A stretch of 64,000 nt of DNA from Pseudomonas sp. ICMP22404 (GCF_006227205.1 NZ_VCNG01000002.1:186001-250000), one strand, 5' to 3'. Positions 12,576 through 21,679 are shown, numbered from the stretch's first letter. Program-made: numbers and translations. Notes: a model not told the origin generated them from the sequence alone.

Positions 12576-15500
12576 ATGCACCTGCTCAGGACCCAGCCCG
12601 GCGGCTTCGTCTCGGATGACAACATCGCCGACCTGGGGCAAACCCCCGCCGAGCTGGTGATCCTGTGCAGCGGCGACTCCAGCCTGGCGCTGCTGGCCGA
12701 AGCGGCGCGCCAGTTGCCGGACGACTACCCGCAGTTTCGCCTCGCCAACCCGATGCAGGTGCAGAACCACGCCTCGGTGGACCTTTACGTCGAGGACGTG
12801 CTGCGTCACGCCAAGGTCATCCTGTTGTCGCTGCACGGCGGTATCGGCTACTGGCGCTACGGCATCGAGCGCTTGATGGAACTGGCTGGACGCGGGATGA
12901 CGTTGATCCTGGTGCCGGGGGACGACCGTCCGGACCCGGAACTCAGCGACTTGAGCAACGTGCCCGCTGCCGACCGCGACCGGCTCTGGCAGTTTTTGCG
13001 CCAGGGTGGGTTGGGCAATGCCCTGGACCTGTTTCACAACCTCGGTAGTCAATGGTTCGGGCGCGATTACGCTTGGGCTGAACCGCAGACCCTGCCGCGC
13101 ACGGCCATCTACCATCCGCAGAAAACCGGTGCCAGCCTCGACGACTGGCAAGCTGACTGGCAGGCCGATCAACCCGTGGCGGCGGTGCTGTTCTATCGTT
13201 CCCATCTGCAAGCGGCGAACACGGCGTTCATCGATGTGTTCTGCCAGCGGTTGCAAGTGGCCGGGCTCAATCCGTTACCGATAGCGGTGGCGAGCCTCAA
13301 GGAGCCTGGTTGCCTGGCGCAGGTCGAAGACTGGCTGGACGAGGTGGCGGCCGGAGTGATCCTCAACACCACCGGGTTCGCCCAGTCGAGTCCGGAGACG
13401 CCGTACTTGCGGCCGTTTCGTCGCAACATTCCGGTGATCCAGGCGATCTGCGCCCAGGACAATGAACCCGGTTGGCGGGCCAGCGAGCAGGGCCTCGGCC
13501 CGCGGGACCTGGCGATGCACATTGCCTTGCCGGAACTGGACGGGCGGATCATCAGCCGCCCCATCAGCTTCAAGGACATGGCCTGGCGCAGCGAGCGCAG
13601 TCAGAGCGATGTGGTCTGCTACCGGGCCGTGCCCGAGCGCATGGATTTCGTTGCGCAACTGGCCCGGCGCTGGACCGAACTGGCGCGCCTGCCCAATGGG
13701 CAGAAGCGCGTGGCGTTGATCCTCGCCAACTACCCGACCCGGGACGGACGCATCGGCAACGGCGTCGGCCTGGATACCCCGGCGGCGGCGTTGAACATCC
13801 TGCGGGCCATGCAGGACGAGGGCTATCCGCTGCCCGCCGAACTGCCTGCCAGTGGCACTGCGCTGATCCAGCAGTTGCTGGGCGGAGTCAGCAACGACCT
13901 GGACAGTCTCGACCTGCGGCCGTGTCATCAGAGCCTGGCGCTGGAGGCTTACCAGGCCATGTTCGACACGCTGCCCGAGGCCAATCGCCAGGCGGTGCTG
14001 GAGCGCTGGGGCGCGCCCGAGACGGACCCGATGTTCCGCGCCGGTCGCCTGATGATCGCCGGCCTGCGCCTGGGCCTGACGTTTGTCGGCATCCAACCGG
14101 CCCGGGGGTATCAGGTCGATCCGAGTGCGGTCTACCACGACCCGGACCTGGTGCCGCCCCATGGCTACCTGGCGTTCTATTTCTGGTTGCGCCATACCTA
14201 TGGTGCCCATGGCGTGATCCACGTCGGCAAGCACGGCAACCTCGAATGGCTGCCGGGCAAAGGCGTCGGGTTGTCGGAAAGCTGCTGGCCGGACGCGCTG
14301 CTGGGACCGCTGCCGAATATCTATCCGTTCATCGTCAACGACCCAGGCGAGGGGGCCCAGGCCAAGCGGCGTACCCAGGCGGTGATCATCGATCACCTGA
14401 TGCCGCCGCTGACCCGCGCCGAAACCTACGGGCCGCTGCGTAACCTGGAGTTGCTGGCCGACGAGTATTACGAAGCGCAATTGCTCGACCCGCGCCGTGC
14501 CCGGGAACTGCAGCGGGACATCCTGAACCTGGTGCGCGAAACCCATATCGATCGCGAGCTGCAATTGGACGCCGACGCGGACGCGGCGATCTGGCTGCCG
14601 CGCCTGGACACCTACCTGTGCGATCTGAAGGAGTCACAGATCCGTGATGGCCTGCATATTTTTGGCGAGTCGCCCAGCGGACGGTTGCGTATCGACACCT
14701 TGCTGGCGTTGCTGCGCATTCCCCGGGGCGATGGCAAAGGCGCGCAGTCGAGCCTGTTGCGGGCACTGTCGAAGGCGTTCGGGCTGGGCTTCGATCCGTT
14801 GGATTGCGCCTTGGCCGACCCGTGGGCTGGCGACTGTCCCGAGGCGTTGCGGCAGGTCAGCGATGAGCCCTGGCGCACCGCCGGCGATACCCGCGAGCGC
14901 CTGGAGCTGTTTGCGGCAAGCTTGATCGAGCAGGCCTTGGAAGGCAGGGTCGAGCAATTGGAAGCGCCGGGTTGGCAGGACGTGAGCAGCATCATCGAGA
15001 GCCTGCGGTCCGTCGTGGCCCCGCGCCTGGATGCCTGTGGCCCGGCGGAAATGCGCGGCCTGCTCGATGCCTTGAGCGGACGTTTCGTGCCGGCGGGCCC
15101 CAGCGGTGCGCCGAGTCGTGGGCGCCTGGACGTGTTGCCCACCGGACGCAACTTCTTCTCGGTGGACGTACGCAACCTGCCCACCACCACGGCGTGGCGC
15201 ATCGGTTTCCAGTCGGCGAATCTGATTCTGGAGCGGCACTTGCAGGATCACGGCGATCACCTGCGCCAGCTCGGCCTGTCGGTGTGGGGCACCGCCACCA
15301 TGCGCACCGGCGGCGATGACATCGCCCAGGCCATGGCGCTGATGGGTGTACGCCCGGTGTGGGCTACGGGCAGCCAACGGGTGGATGATTTCGAGATCCT
15401 GCCGCTGAGCCTGCTGGATCGGCCCCGGGTCGATGTGACGCTGCGGGTATCGGGGTTCTTCCGGGACGCCTTTGCCAACCTGATCCGGCTGTTCGATGCG

Positions 15501-16337
15501 GCGGTGCAGGCCGTTGCCGCCCTCGATGAGCCGGAAGACATGAACCCCTTGGCGGCCAAGGTGCGGAGCGAGCGGGAGGCCTTGTTGGCGTCGGGCCTCG
15601 AGCCGGACGCGGCTGCCCGGCAGGCTGGCTGGCGGATCTTCGGCGCCAAGCCCGGTGCTTATGGCGCGGGGGTGCAGGGCGCCATCGACGGTCGTCTGTG
15701 GCAGCGCCGCGAGGACTTGGCCGAGGTGTACCTGAACTGGGGCGGCTACGCCTACGGTGGCGCAGATGAAGGCACCGCTGCGCGGGATCAGTTTTCCCGG
15801 CGCTTGAGCCAGGTGCAGGCGGTGTTGCAGAACCAGGACAACCGCGAGCATGACCTGCTCGATTCCAACGATTACTACCAGTTCCAGGGCGGCATGCTGG
15901 CGGCGGTGGAAACCCTCGGTGGAACCACCGCGGCCAGCTACCACGGCGATCACAGCCAACCGGACTTGCCCCGGATCCGCACCCTCAAGGAAGAGCTCAA
16001 CCGGGTCATCCGTTCCCGGGCGGCCAATCCGAAGTGGATCGACGGGGTCAAGCGTCACGGTTACAAGGGCGCGTTCGAACTGGCGGCGACGGTGGACAAC
16101 CTGTTCGCTTTCGACGCCACGACGCAACTGATCGACGATCACCAGTACGCCTTGCTGGCCGATGCCTACCTGCTCGACCCGGACACCCGGGACTTCGTCC
16201 GCCAACACAACCCCGATGCCTTGCGGGACATGACCGAGCGCATGCTTGAGGCGCAGCAGCGGGGAATGTGGCAGGCGCCGGGGGCGTATCGCGAGGCGCT
16301 GGAGAATCTGTTGCTCGATATTGAAGAAGATGGTTGA
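12576..16337 (+). CDS. cobN: Aerobic cobaltochelatase large subunit CobN
   Basis: The 1,253-aa subunit binds hydrogenobyrinate a,c-diamide and receives Co(II); it works with an AAA+ small subunit and an AAA/VWA medium subunit. The length is normal and recognizable CobN/ChlH blocks are present: LHGGIGYWRYG near residue 88, PTRDGRIGNGVGLDTPAA, HVGKHGNLEWLPGKGVGLS and the C-terminal GGYAYGG. The start directly after cobW implies translational coupling. No cobS or cobT is seen nearby; the partners are evidently the chlI/chlD frames downstream. Confidence 0.97.
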   Translation: MHLLRTQPGGFVSDDNIADLGQTPAELVILCSGDSSLALLAEAARQLPDDYPQFRLANPMQVQNHASVDLYVEDVLRHAKVILLSLHGGIGYWRYGIERLMELAGRGMTLILVPGDDRPDPELSDLSNVPAADRDRLWQFLRQGGLGNALDLFHNLGSQWFGRDYAWAEPQTLPRTAIYHPQKTGASLDDWQADWQADQPVAAVLFYRSHLQAANTAFIDVFCQRLQVAGLNPLPIAVASLKEPGCLAQVEDWLDEVAAGVILNTTGFAQSSPETPYLRPFRRNIPVIQAICAQDNEPGWRASEQGLGPRDLAMHIALPELDGRIISRPISFKDMAWRSERSQSDVVCYRAVPERMDFVAQLARRWTELARLPNGQKRVALILANYPTRDGRIGNGVGLDTPAAALNILRAMQDEGYPLPAELPASGTALIQQLLGGVSNDLDSLDLRPCHQSLALEAYQAMFDTLPEANRQAVLERWGAPETDPMFRAGRLMIAGLRLGLTFVGIQPARGYQVDPSAVYHDPDLVPPHGYLAFYFWLRHTYGAHGVIHVGKHGNLEWLPGKGVGLSESCWPDALLGPLPNIYPFIVNDPGEGAQAKRRTQAVIIDHLMPPLTRAETYGPLRNLELLADEYYEAQLLDPRRARELQRDILNLVRETHIDRELQLDADADAAIWLPRLDTYLCDLKESQIRDGLHIFGESPSGRLRIDTLLALLRIPRGDGKGAQSSLLRALSKAFGLGFDPLDCALADPWAGDCPEALRQVSDEPWRTAGDTRERLELFAASLIEQALEGRVEQLEAPGWQDVSSIIESLRSVVAPRLDACGPAEMRGLLDALSGRFVPAGPSGAPSRGRLDVLPTGRNFFSVDVRNLPTTTAWRIGFQSANLILERHLQDHGDHLRQLGLSVWGTATMRTGGDDIAQAMALMGVRPVWATGSQRVDDFEILPLSLLDRPRVDVTLRVSGFFRDAFANLIRLFDAAVQAVAALDEPEDMNPLAAKVRSEREALLASGLEPDAAARQAGWRIFGAKPGAYGAGVQGAIDGRLWQRREDLAEVYLNWGGYAYGGADEGTAARDQFSRRLSQVQAVLQNQDNREHDLLDSNDYYQFQGGMLAAVETLGGTTAASYHGDHSQPDLPRIRTLKEELNRVIRSRAANPKWIDGVKRHGYKGAFELAATVDNLFAFDATTQLIDDHQYALLADAYLLDPDTRDFVRQHNPDALRDMTERMLEAQQRGMWQAPGAYREALENLLLDIEEDG

Positions 16338-16381
16338 TTGCCTAATCAGCTGGCCATGCGCAGAACCTGTGGCGAGGTCGT

Positions 16382-16469
16382 CTGTAGGAGCAAGGCTTGC
16401 CCGCGATACAGGCGGTGCGGTCCTTCAGAAATCGAGGCGTCTTTTCGCGAGCAAGCTTTGCTCCCACAG
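16382..16469. repeat. REP pair between cobN and chlI
   Basis: Facing units GTAGGAGCAAGGCTTGCCCG (16384-16403) and GCGAGCAAGCTTTGCTCCCA (16447-16466). It sits inside the cobW-cobN-chlI/chlD operon, where it may act on mRNA stability. Confidence 0.8.
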
Positions 16470-16540
16470 TGCGGGGATAAATCCTCTTGGCACAGAGCTG
16501 TGTTCACACTGAACTTACCGACCACTCCCGAGAACTCACG

Positions 16541-17545
16541 ATGACCGACACCCCCCATTTCCCGCTCTCCGCCGTGGTCGGCGCCGATGACCTGAAACTG
16601 GCGCTGTGCCTGGCCGCCATCGATCCGAAAATCGGCGGCGTGTTGATCGAAGGCCCCCGGGGCATGGCCAAGTCGACCCTGGCCAGGGGCCTGGCGGACC
16701 TGCTGGCCAGCGGGCAGTTCGTCACCTTGCCCCTGGGCACCACCGAGGAGCGCCTGGTGGGCACCCTCGATCTGGACGCCGCCCTGGGGCAAGGGCGTGC
16801 GCAGTTCTCTCTCGGTGTGCTGGCCAAGGCCGACGGAGGCGTGTTGTACGTCGATGAAGTGAACCTGTTGCCCGATCACCTGGTGGACTTGCTGCTGGAC
16901 GTCGCCGCCAGTGGTACCAACCTGATCGAGCGCGACGGCATCTCCCATCGGCATTCGGCGCGGTTCGTGCTGATCGGCACCATGAACCCGGAAGAAGGCG
17001 AGTTGCGCCCGCAACTGCTCGACCGGTTTGGCCTGAACGTGGCCCTCGACGGTCACACCGCACCGGCCGAGCGTGGACAGATCATTCGGCGACGGCTGGA
17101 TTTCGACAGTGATCCCGTGGCGTTTTGCGCGCAATGGGCATCGGCCCAGGGCCAACTGCGCGAGCGTTGCCAGAACGCTCGCGAGTGCTTGTCACAGATT
17201 CCCCTGGACGATCAGGCCTTGGCGCAGATCACCGAGCGCTGCTTTGCCGCCGGCGTCGATGGCTTGCGCGCGGACCTGGTCTGGTTGCGGGCCGCACGGG
17301 CCCATGCGGCCTGGCGCGGGGCGCCGGTTATCGCCGCCGAAGACATCGATGCGGTCGCCGAGTTTGCCTTGCGCCACCGTCGGCGTGGGCACTCAGCCCC
17401 GGCACCTTCACCGTCCCAGGCGCCCTCGGCTGGCGACCGAGCCGCCGAGCCGAGCGAAGGCCAGGGCCAGTGGGGCGATCTGCCGGCCCAGGCGCTACCG
17501 ACCGGCGCCCGGCGTGACGTGCCGAGCTGGCCAAAAAAGCCCTAG
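16541..17545 (+). CDS. chlI: ChlI-like AAA+ cobaltochelatase subunit (zero-frame product)
   Basis: A 334-aa AAA+ ATPase that would form the small motor subunit of the CobN chelatase. Walker A GPRGMAKSTLARGL (near residue 38), Walker B GGVLYVDEVNLLPDH (near residue 101), and the TMNPEEGELRPQLLDRFGL sensor/arginine-finger region are clear. After the AAA+ lid comes a Pro/Ala/Ser/acidic linker (from about residue 290) that is typical of ChlD, not of a free-standing ChlI. The frame ends ...SWPKKP with TAG at 17543-17545, directly after an A_AAA_AAG heptamer and before a strong hairpin; the same gene probably also yields ChlD by -1 frameshifting. ATG at 16541 gives the family start MTDTPHFPLSAVVGAD; the upstream TTG/ATG options lack support. 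Confidence 0.93.
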   Translation: MTDTPHFPLSAVVGADDLKLALCLAAIDPKIGGVLIEGPRGMAKSTLARGLADLLASGQFVTLPLGTTEERLVGTLDLDAALGQGRAQFSLGVLAKADGGVLYVDEVNLLPDHLVDLLLDVAASGTNLIERDGISHRHSARFVLIGTMNPEEGELRPQLLDRFGLNVALDGHTAPAERGQIIRRRLDFDSDPVAFCAQWASAQGQLRERCQNARECLSQIPLDDQALAQITERCFAAGVDGLRADLVWLRAARAHAAWRGAPVIAAEDIDAVAEFALRHRRRGHSAPAPSPSQAPSAGDRAAEPSEGQGQWGDLPAQALPTGARRDVPSWPKKP

Positions 17546-18210
17546 GCATTCGCCCCCGTTCGGCCGCGGGGGCGAATGCCAGACCCCGTGCCGGGCTGTT
17601 GCAGCAGGGGCGTCAAGGCCGTAGCAAGGCGGCGGCCAGCGGCGTGGTGAATTGGCCGGGCACCTTGTTGAACGGTCGTCCGCGTTTGCGTGAGGACCTG
17701 CGTTGGCAGGCACGTCATCGCTCGCCCCATGAGCTCTGGCTGGTGATCGTCGATGCGTCGGCCTCGACCCGTCGTCATCGGGCCTTGAGCGATGGCAAGG
17801 GCCTGCTGGCGCAGCTGTTCGACGACGCCTACCGGCAACGTGCCCGGTTGGCGCTGCTGACGGCCAGCGGCAGTGTCCCGAACTGGCAAGTGCAGGGACT
17901 CAAGGCCTCGGTCGGGTTGCGCGACTGGCTCGACGGGCTGGGCGCCGGTGGCGGTACGCCGTTGCTGGCGGCGCTGCAGGAGGCCGGTCATTGGTTGGTC
18001 GCCCGGCGCAAACGCTACCCGGCGGAGCAGCAGAGGGTGTTGCTGATGACGGATGGGCGAGTGAAGGAGGGCTTGCCGCTGCCGTCGCTCGACTGCCCCT
18101 GCCTGTTGGTCGACATCGAGCGAGGCCCGATCCGCCTGGGTCGGGCCCGGCAGTTGGCGGAGCAGTTGGGGGCGGAGTATCGGCATATTGATGATGGGGT
18201 ATCTGACTGA
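16541..18210 (+). CDS. chlD: ChlD-like cobaltochelatase medium subunit, made by -1 frameshift
   Basis: If ribosomes slip back one base on A_AAA_AAG (17533-17539), translation continues ...SWPKK-ALGIRPRS... with no stop to 18210. The product would be 556 aa: the AAA+ domain and linker from frame 0 (333 residues) plus 223 residues with a von Willebrand A domain. The VWA part has the MIDAS motif DASAS (in LVIVDASASTRRH), GGGTPLLAAL and LMTDGR. Full length and domain order equal normal ChlD. The second frame has no good start of its own: the only candidate is a TTG at 17599, with no ribosome site, and it would begin inside the conserved ARPRAGLL stretch. Programmed frameshifting giving small and medium chelatase subunits from chlD is established in other bacteria. 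Here it is inferred from sequence. Confidence 0.85.
17533..17579 (+). promoter_or_regulatory. Programmed -1 frameshift signal (slippery site plus stem-loop)
   Basis: The heptamer A_AAA_AAG occupies 17533-17539 with the correct phase relative to the chlI frame (codons AAA, AAG). The zero-frame stop TAG follows at 17543-17545. A perfect 12-bp stem, GCATTCGCCCCC (17546-17557) with GGGGGCGAATGC (17568-17579), starts six bases after the heptamer and has a 10-nt loop. No T-run follows the stem, so it is not a terminator. Heptamer, spacing and stem all fit a canonical -1 frameshift stimulator. Confidence 0.9.
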
Positions 18211-18231
18211 TATCCGTTGGTTGGATGGGCC

Positions 18232-18326
18232 CCATCGCGAGCAGGCTCGCTCCCACATGGATGTGCTGTGAATCCATGATTGATCTACGCCACAACTCCC
18301 TGTGGGAGCGAGCCTGCTCGCGATAG
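18232..18326. repeat. REP pair after chlD
   Basis: Facing units at about 18234-18257 (ATCGCGAGCAGGCTCGCTCC) and 18301-18324 (GGGAGCGAGCCTGCTCGCGA). Marks the end of the cobalamin operon. Confidence 0.85.
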
Positions 18327-18398
18327 CATCACCTCGGTCCCCAATCTACCCCAGTCGAATCCCTGATCTATGCTGAGGCAACTTCACAGGAGTGAACC

Positions 18399-20045
18399 AT
18401 GCGCATACTCGTCACCAACCCCCAGGACGACTTCCGGGTCAAGGCCTATGCCGGCACCAATGGCGTGCTGCTCGCCATGGACCTGGCCGAACCGCGGCGC
18501 AAGGGCCTGCTGGGGTTTGCCATCGAGAAGCAGCAGGGCGACAAACCCTGGCTGGTCCTGTTCAACAGCCTGACGTTCCCCGACAAGGCTCACACCTTCC
18601 CCCAGTTCCACGCCACCCCCAGCGACAAGGCGCCTCTGCAGAAATTTCGCTGGGCCGATTACGCCGTCAATCCCGGTGTGACCATCCGCTACCGGGTGCA
18701 TCTGGCCTACGGCAGTCCCGATGCGCCGCAATTGGGAGAGTCCCTGGAGGTCACGGTCACCAGCGATAACGGCCAACCGGCCAACCAGCGAGTGATCTTC
18801 AATCGTGCCGTGGCCGCCAGCCAGGCGTTCCAGCGCAAGTTTCCCGAGCTGGATGCGTTGATCAGTGCCAACCGGAACCTGTCCATCGACGATTGGCCCG
18901 ATGCGCCGCGGCGCTGGCTGGAGAACGGCCTGCTGGGACGCCTGACCGGCTTCATCGACCGGGCATTGGATGCCACCTGGGCCCTGGATGTCGCCATCTA
19001 CGAGTACGAACTGCCGGTGATCGTCGATGCGGTGAATGCCGCTTTCACCCGCGGCGCGCAGGTACGGGTGCTGTACCATGCCGAGCCGGGCGACGACACC
19101 ACGCTGCGCAACGAGGCCAGCCTGGAAAAATTACCGGTGGCCAACAAGCGTGGGCGGGTGACCAAGAATATTTTCCACGACAAGTTCATCGTACTGAGCA
19201 AGGTTGATGGCGACGGTTCATTGCATCCCGAGGCTGTGCTATGTGGCAGCACCAACTTCACCGCCAACGGCGTCTACCGTCAGGCCAACGTCGTTCACGT
19301 GCTGGACGACCTACGGGTAAGTGACAGCTACCGCCAGGTGTTCGAGCAGATTTGGGCCGCGCCACAGGACGTCGATGCCACTCGCCAATGGCTGAACCGC
19401 AACAACCCCATGAACCCGGACGAACCGCTGTTCGTCGGCTTCTCGCCACGGACCGGAGAGGGCGACCTGGACCGCTTCGTCGACATCATCAAGGCCGCTC
19501 GCAAGGACCTGTTGTTCGTCACCGCCTTCGTCCTGCCCGACCGGATCCTCGACGCTTTGCTCGGCCAGCCCAACGACGACGTCCTGCGCTACGGCCTGCA
19601 AAACACCACCAGCCGCATCACCGGGTTCCATGCCGACCGCACCGCCGAATTCGCCGCCACCGCGCTGCTCAATACCGGGCTGGAAGGCTGGCTCAAGGAA
19701 AACATGAAAGGCCAGAAAGGCAACCTGCTGGTGCACACCAAAGCCATCGTTACCGACTTTACCAGCGATACGCCGACCATCATCAGTGGCAGCCATAACC
19801 TCAGTGACGCCGCCAGCGGCGATAACGATGAGAACTACCTGATCATCCAGGGTGACACCGACCTGGCCGACCGCTACGGGTTGGAGCTGCTGCGTTTCTA
19901 CGAGCATTACCGCTTTCGTTATTTCGCCAGGAAGCTCGCGCTCAAACAGGTCAAGCCGCTGGCGGTGGATGACAGCTGGAGCGATGACTATTACCGCGAC
20001 GGGGATCTGCGGATGTTGTCGAGGGTGAGGTTTTGCGGGCGCTAG
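18399..20045 (+). CDS. Phospholipase D-like (two HKD motif) protein, substrate unknown
   Basis: A 548-aa protein with no signal peptide or membrane helix. Two PLD catalytic motifs are visible: FHDKFIVLSK...GSTNFTANG (His near residue 259) and VHTKAIVTDF...SGSHNLSDAASGDNDEN (His near residue 445), which together would form one active site. The N-terminal ~150 residues look like a beta-rich domain I do not recognise. PLD-fold enzymes include phospholipases, cardiolipin synthases and nucleases; a cytosolic protein without membrane segments could be a nuclease or a secreted effector. ATG at 18399 follows CAGGAGTG. It stands alone between REPs, with no immunity partner or secretion gene alongside. 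Confidence 0.75.
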   Translation: MRILVTNPQDDFRVKAYAGTNGVLLAMDLAEPRRKGLLGFAIEKQQGDKPWLVLFNSLTFPDKAHTFPQFHATPSDKAPLQKFRWADYAVNPGVTIRYRVHLAYGSPDAPQLGESLEVTVTSDNGQPANQRVIFNRAVAASQAFQRKFPELDALISANRNLSIDDWPDAPRRWLENGLLGRLTGFIDRALDATWALDVAIYEYELPVIVDAVNAAFTRGAQVRVLYHAEPGDDTTLRNEASLEKLPVANKRGRVTKNIFHDKFIVLSKVDGDGSLHPEAVLCGSTNFTANGVYRQANVVHVLDDLRVSDSYRQVFEQIWAAPQDVDATRQWLNRNNPMNPDEPLFVGFSPRTGEGDLDRFVDIIKAARKDLLFVTAFVLPDRILDALLGQPNDDVLRYGLQNTTSRITGFHADRTAEFAATALLNTGLEGWLKENMKGQKGNLLVHTKAIVTDFTSDTPTIISGSHNLSDAASGDNDENYLIIQGDTDLADRYGLELLRFYEHYRFRYFARKLALKQVKPLAVDDSWSDDYYRDGDLRMLSRVRFCGR

Positions 20046-20099
20046 GTGCAGGAAGTATGAGGTGCTAGCATAGGGCCATCTATCAGCCTGGAAGCTGCC

Positions 20100-20429
20100 A
20101 TGAACCCTTGCTACGGAATGCCCGGTCTGCTTCGCGCCAGTGTCGCCGCTCTGTTGTTGATTTTCTGTGGGTCCACTGTTGCTGCCAATACACCGTGTTC
20201 CGGACGCAAGGGCGGGATCGCTGGATGTGACGGTGATACGTTCCTGTGCAACGACGGCTCAATCAGCGCGTCGAAAAAATCCTGCTCCGCTGTGCTGGGA
20301 CTTCGCAACGAGGCCCGGCCGCAATCGTTGCTCAAACAGGCCGATGGCTGCCAATGCGGTAGCGGCAATTACTGCGTTGGCCCCCGAGGTGGGGTGTATT
20401 GCCTCACGCCTGGAGGCAGCAAAAGCTAG
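20100..20429 (+). CDS. Small secreted cysteine-rich protein
   Basis: A 109-aa protein with a signal peptide ([20 protein letters not shown], cleavage near residue 28). The mature part holds eight cysteines: [38 protein letters not shown] and YC. The first half resembles the short exported E. coli protein YdcA (CSGSKGG...[10 protein letters not shown]) from memory; the C-terminal [19 protein letters not shown] is an extra module. Disulfide-bonded and probably periplasmic or secreted; role unknown. Confidence 0.65.
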   Translation: MNPCYGMPGLLRASVAALLLIFCGSTVAANTPCSGRKGGIAGCDGDTFLCNDGSISASKKSCSAVLGLRNEARPQSLLKQADGCQCGSGNYCVGPRGGVYCLTPGGSKS

Positions 20430-20445
20430 AAGCGCAAATAACCCC

Positions 20446-20538
20446 CTGTGGGAGCGAGCCTGCTCGCGAAGGCGGCATGACATCCACCATCAACTCAAGC
20501 TGACCCACCGCTATCGCGAGCAGGCTCGCTCCCACAGA
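20446..20538. repeat. REP pair
   Basis: CTGTGGGAGCGAGCCTGCTC at 20446-20465 and the inverse ending GGCTCGCTCCCACAG at 20537, between the secreted protein gene and the ABC importer. Confidence 0.85.
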
Positions 20539-20736
20539 GGGCATGCGGCACCGGTTTGGGGCCTTGCTACCCGTGCGTCGTAGCCAACGGTAGCAGTCTC
20601 GGGTTCACGTCCCAAGTCGTCCACGCGCGGCCGATTTCTCCATCTCCCTGATTCCATTCACTTTCCATTTTCCTCGCCCATGGGTCTCAAGCCTGTGGCA
20701 CACTTTCTGCTGTCTATTCCGTTGTTACATACTATG

Positions 20737-20752
20737 TTCCGGTATAGCGGAA
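20737..20752 (+). promoter_or_regulatory. Candidate operator of the importer operon
   Basis: Inverted repeat TTCCG-N6-CGGAA, 25 bases upstream of the binding-protein ATG. It overlaps a plausible promoter (TTGTTA near 20723 and TATAGC at 20743-20748). The TTCCG/CGGAA arms resemble IclR-family operators, and an IclR regulator is encoded in this locus. Inference only. Confidence 0.45.
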
Positions 20753-20776
20753 TAAACCCATCCTGGAGTGCTTGCC

Positions 20777-21625
20777 ATGCATCGCCGACCTTCCTTGTTT
20801 AAAGCGTGTGTTTTTCTCTTCGCGGCCACGACGGCTGCCATGGGTGTCGCTCAGGCGGCCGACAGCAAGCTGGACAGCGTGCTGCAACGGGGGAAATTGA
20901 TCGTGGGCACGGGCAGCACCAACGCGCCGTGGCACTTCCAGGGAGCGGATGGCAAGTTGCAAGGGTTTGATATCGACATCGCACGGATGGTCGCCAAGGG
21001 GCTGTTCAACGATCCGACGAAAGTCGAGTTCGTGGTGCAGTCTTCCGATGCGCGGATTCCCAACCTGCTGACCGACAAGGTGGACATGAGCTGCCAGTTC
21101 ATCACCGTGACCGCCAGCCGTGCCCAGCAAGTGGCCTTTACCTTGCCGTACTACCGCGAAGGCGTGGGCCTGTTGCTGCCGGCCAACAGCAAGTACAAGG
21201 AAATCGACGACCTCAAGGCCGCTGGAGACGGCGTCACCGTCGCGGTGTTGCAGAACGTCTACGCCGAAGAGTTGGTGCACCAGGCGCTGCCCAAGGCCAA
21301 GGTCGACCAGTACGACAGCGTCGACCTGATGTACCAGGCGGTGAACTCCGGTCGTGCCGACGCGGCAGCCACCGATCAGTCCTCGGTCAAGTACCTGATG
21401 GTGCAGAACCCTGGCCGCTATCGCAGCCCGGCGTATGCCTGGAGTCCGCAAACCTATGCCTGCGCGGTCAAGCGCGGCGACCAGGATTGGCTGAACTTCG
21501 TCAACACCACCTTGCATGAAGCCATGACCGGCGTCGAATTCCCCACCTATGCCGCGTCGTTCAAGCAGTGGTTTGGCGTCGACCTGCCGTCGCCGGCCAT
21601 CGGTTTCCCCGTTGAGTTCAAATGA
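20777..21625 (+). CDS. Polar amino acid ABC transporter, periplasmic binding protein
   Basis: A 282-aa family 3 solute-binding protein. Signal peptide over residues 1-28 (ACVFLFAATTAAMGVAQAA), then VLQRGKLIVGTGSTNAPWHF, the typical start of the mature domain, GFDIDIARMVAKGLF, and TDQSSVKYLM. Start chosen at ATG 20777, eight bases after TGGAG, rather than the GTG at 20768. First gene of an importer followed by two permeases and an ATPase, then RidA, so the ligand is probably an amino acid degraded by the enzymes downstream. Confidence 0.9.
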   Translation: MHRRPSLFKACVFLFAATTAAMGVAQAADSKLDSVLQRGKLIVGTGSTNAPWHFQGADGKLQGFDIDIARMVAKGLFNDPTKVEFVVQSSDARIPNLLTDKVDMSCQFITVTASRAQQVAFTLPYYREGVGLLLPANSKYKEIDDLKAAGDGVTVAVLQNVYAEELVHQALPKAKVDQYDSVDLMYQAVNSGRADAAATDQSSVKYLMVQNPGRYRSPAYAWSPQTYACAVKRGDQDWLNFVNTTLHEAMTGVEFPTYAASFKQWFGVDLPSPAIGFPVEFK

Positions 21626-21636
21626 CCCCGTGAGCC

Positions 21637-21661
21637 CGGGGCGCCCTGTGTGGGCGCCCCG
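21637..21661 (+). other. Intercistronic hairpin after the binding-protein gene
   Basis: Perfect 10-bp stem CGGGGCGCCC / GGGCGCCCCG with loop TGTGT and no T-run. Placed between binding-protein and permease genes, it probably stabilises the upstream mRNA or limits downstream expression. Confidence 0.65.
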
Positions 21662-21679
21662 TCGAAGGTACTGCCGACC

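Noticed and set aside
17546..17579. 12-bp hairpin after the chlI stop as a transcription terminator
   Set aside because: No T-run follows and the VWA coding frame continues through it.
16541..18210. chlI/chlD as a pseudogene or sequencing error
   Set aside because: A random frameshift would not coincide with a correctly phased A_AAA_AAG, a stop two codons later and a perfect stem six bases downstream.
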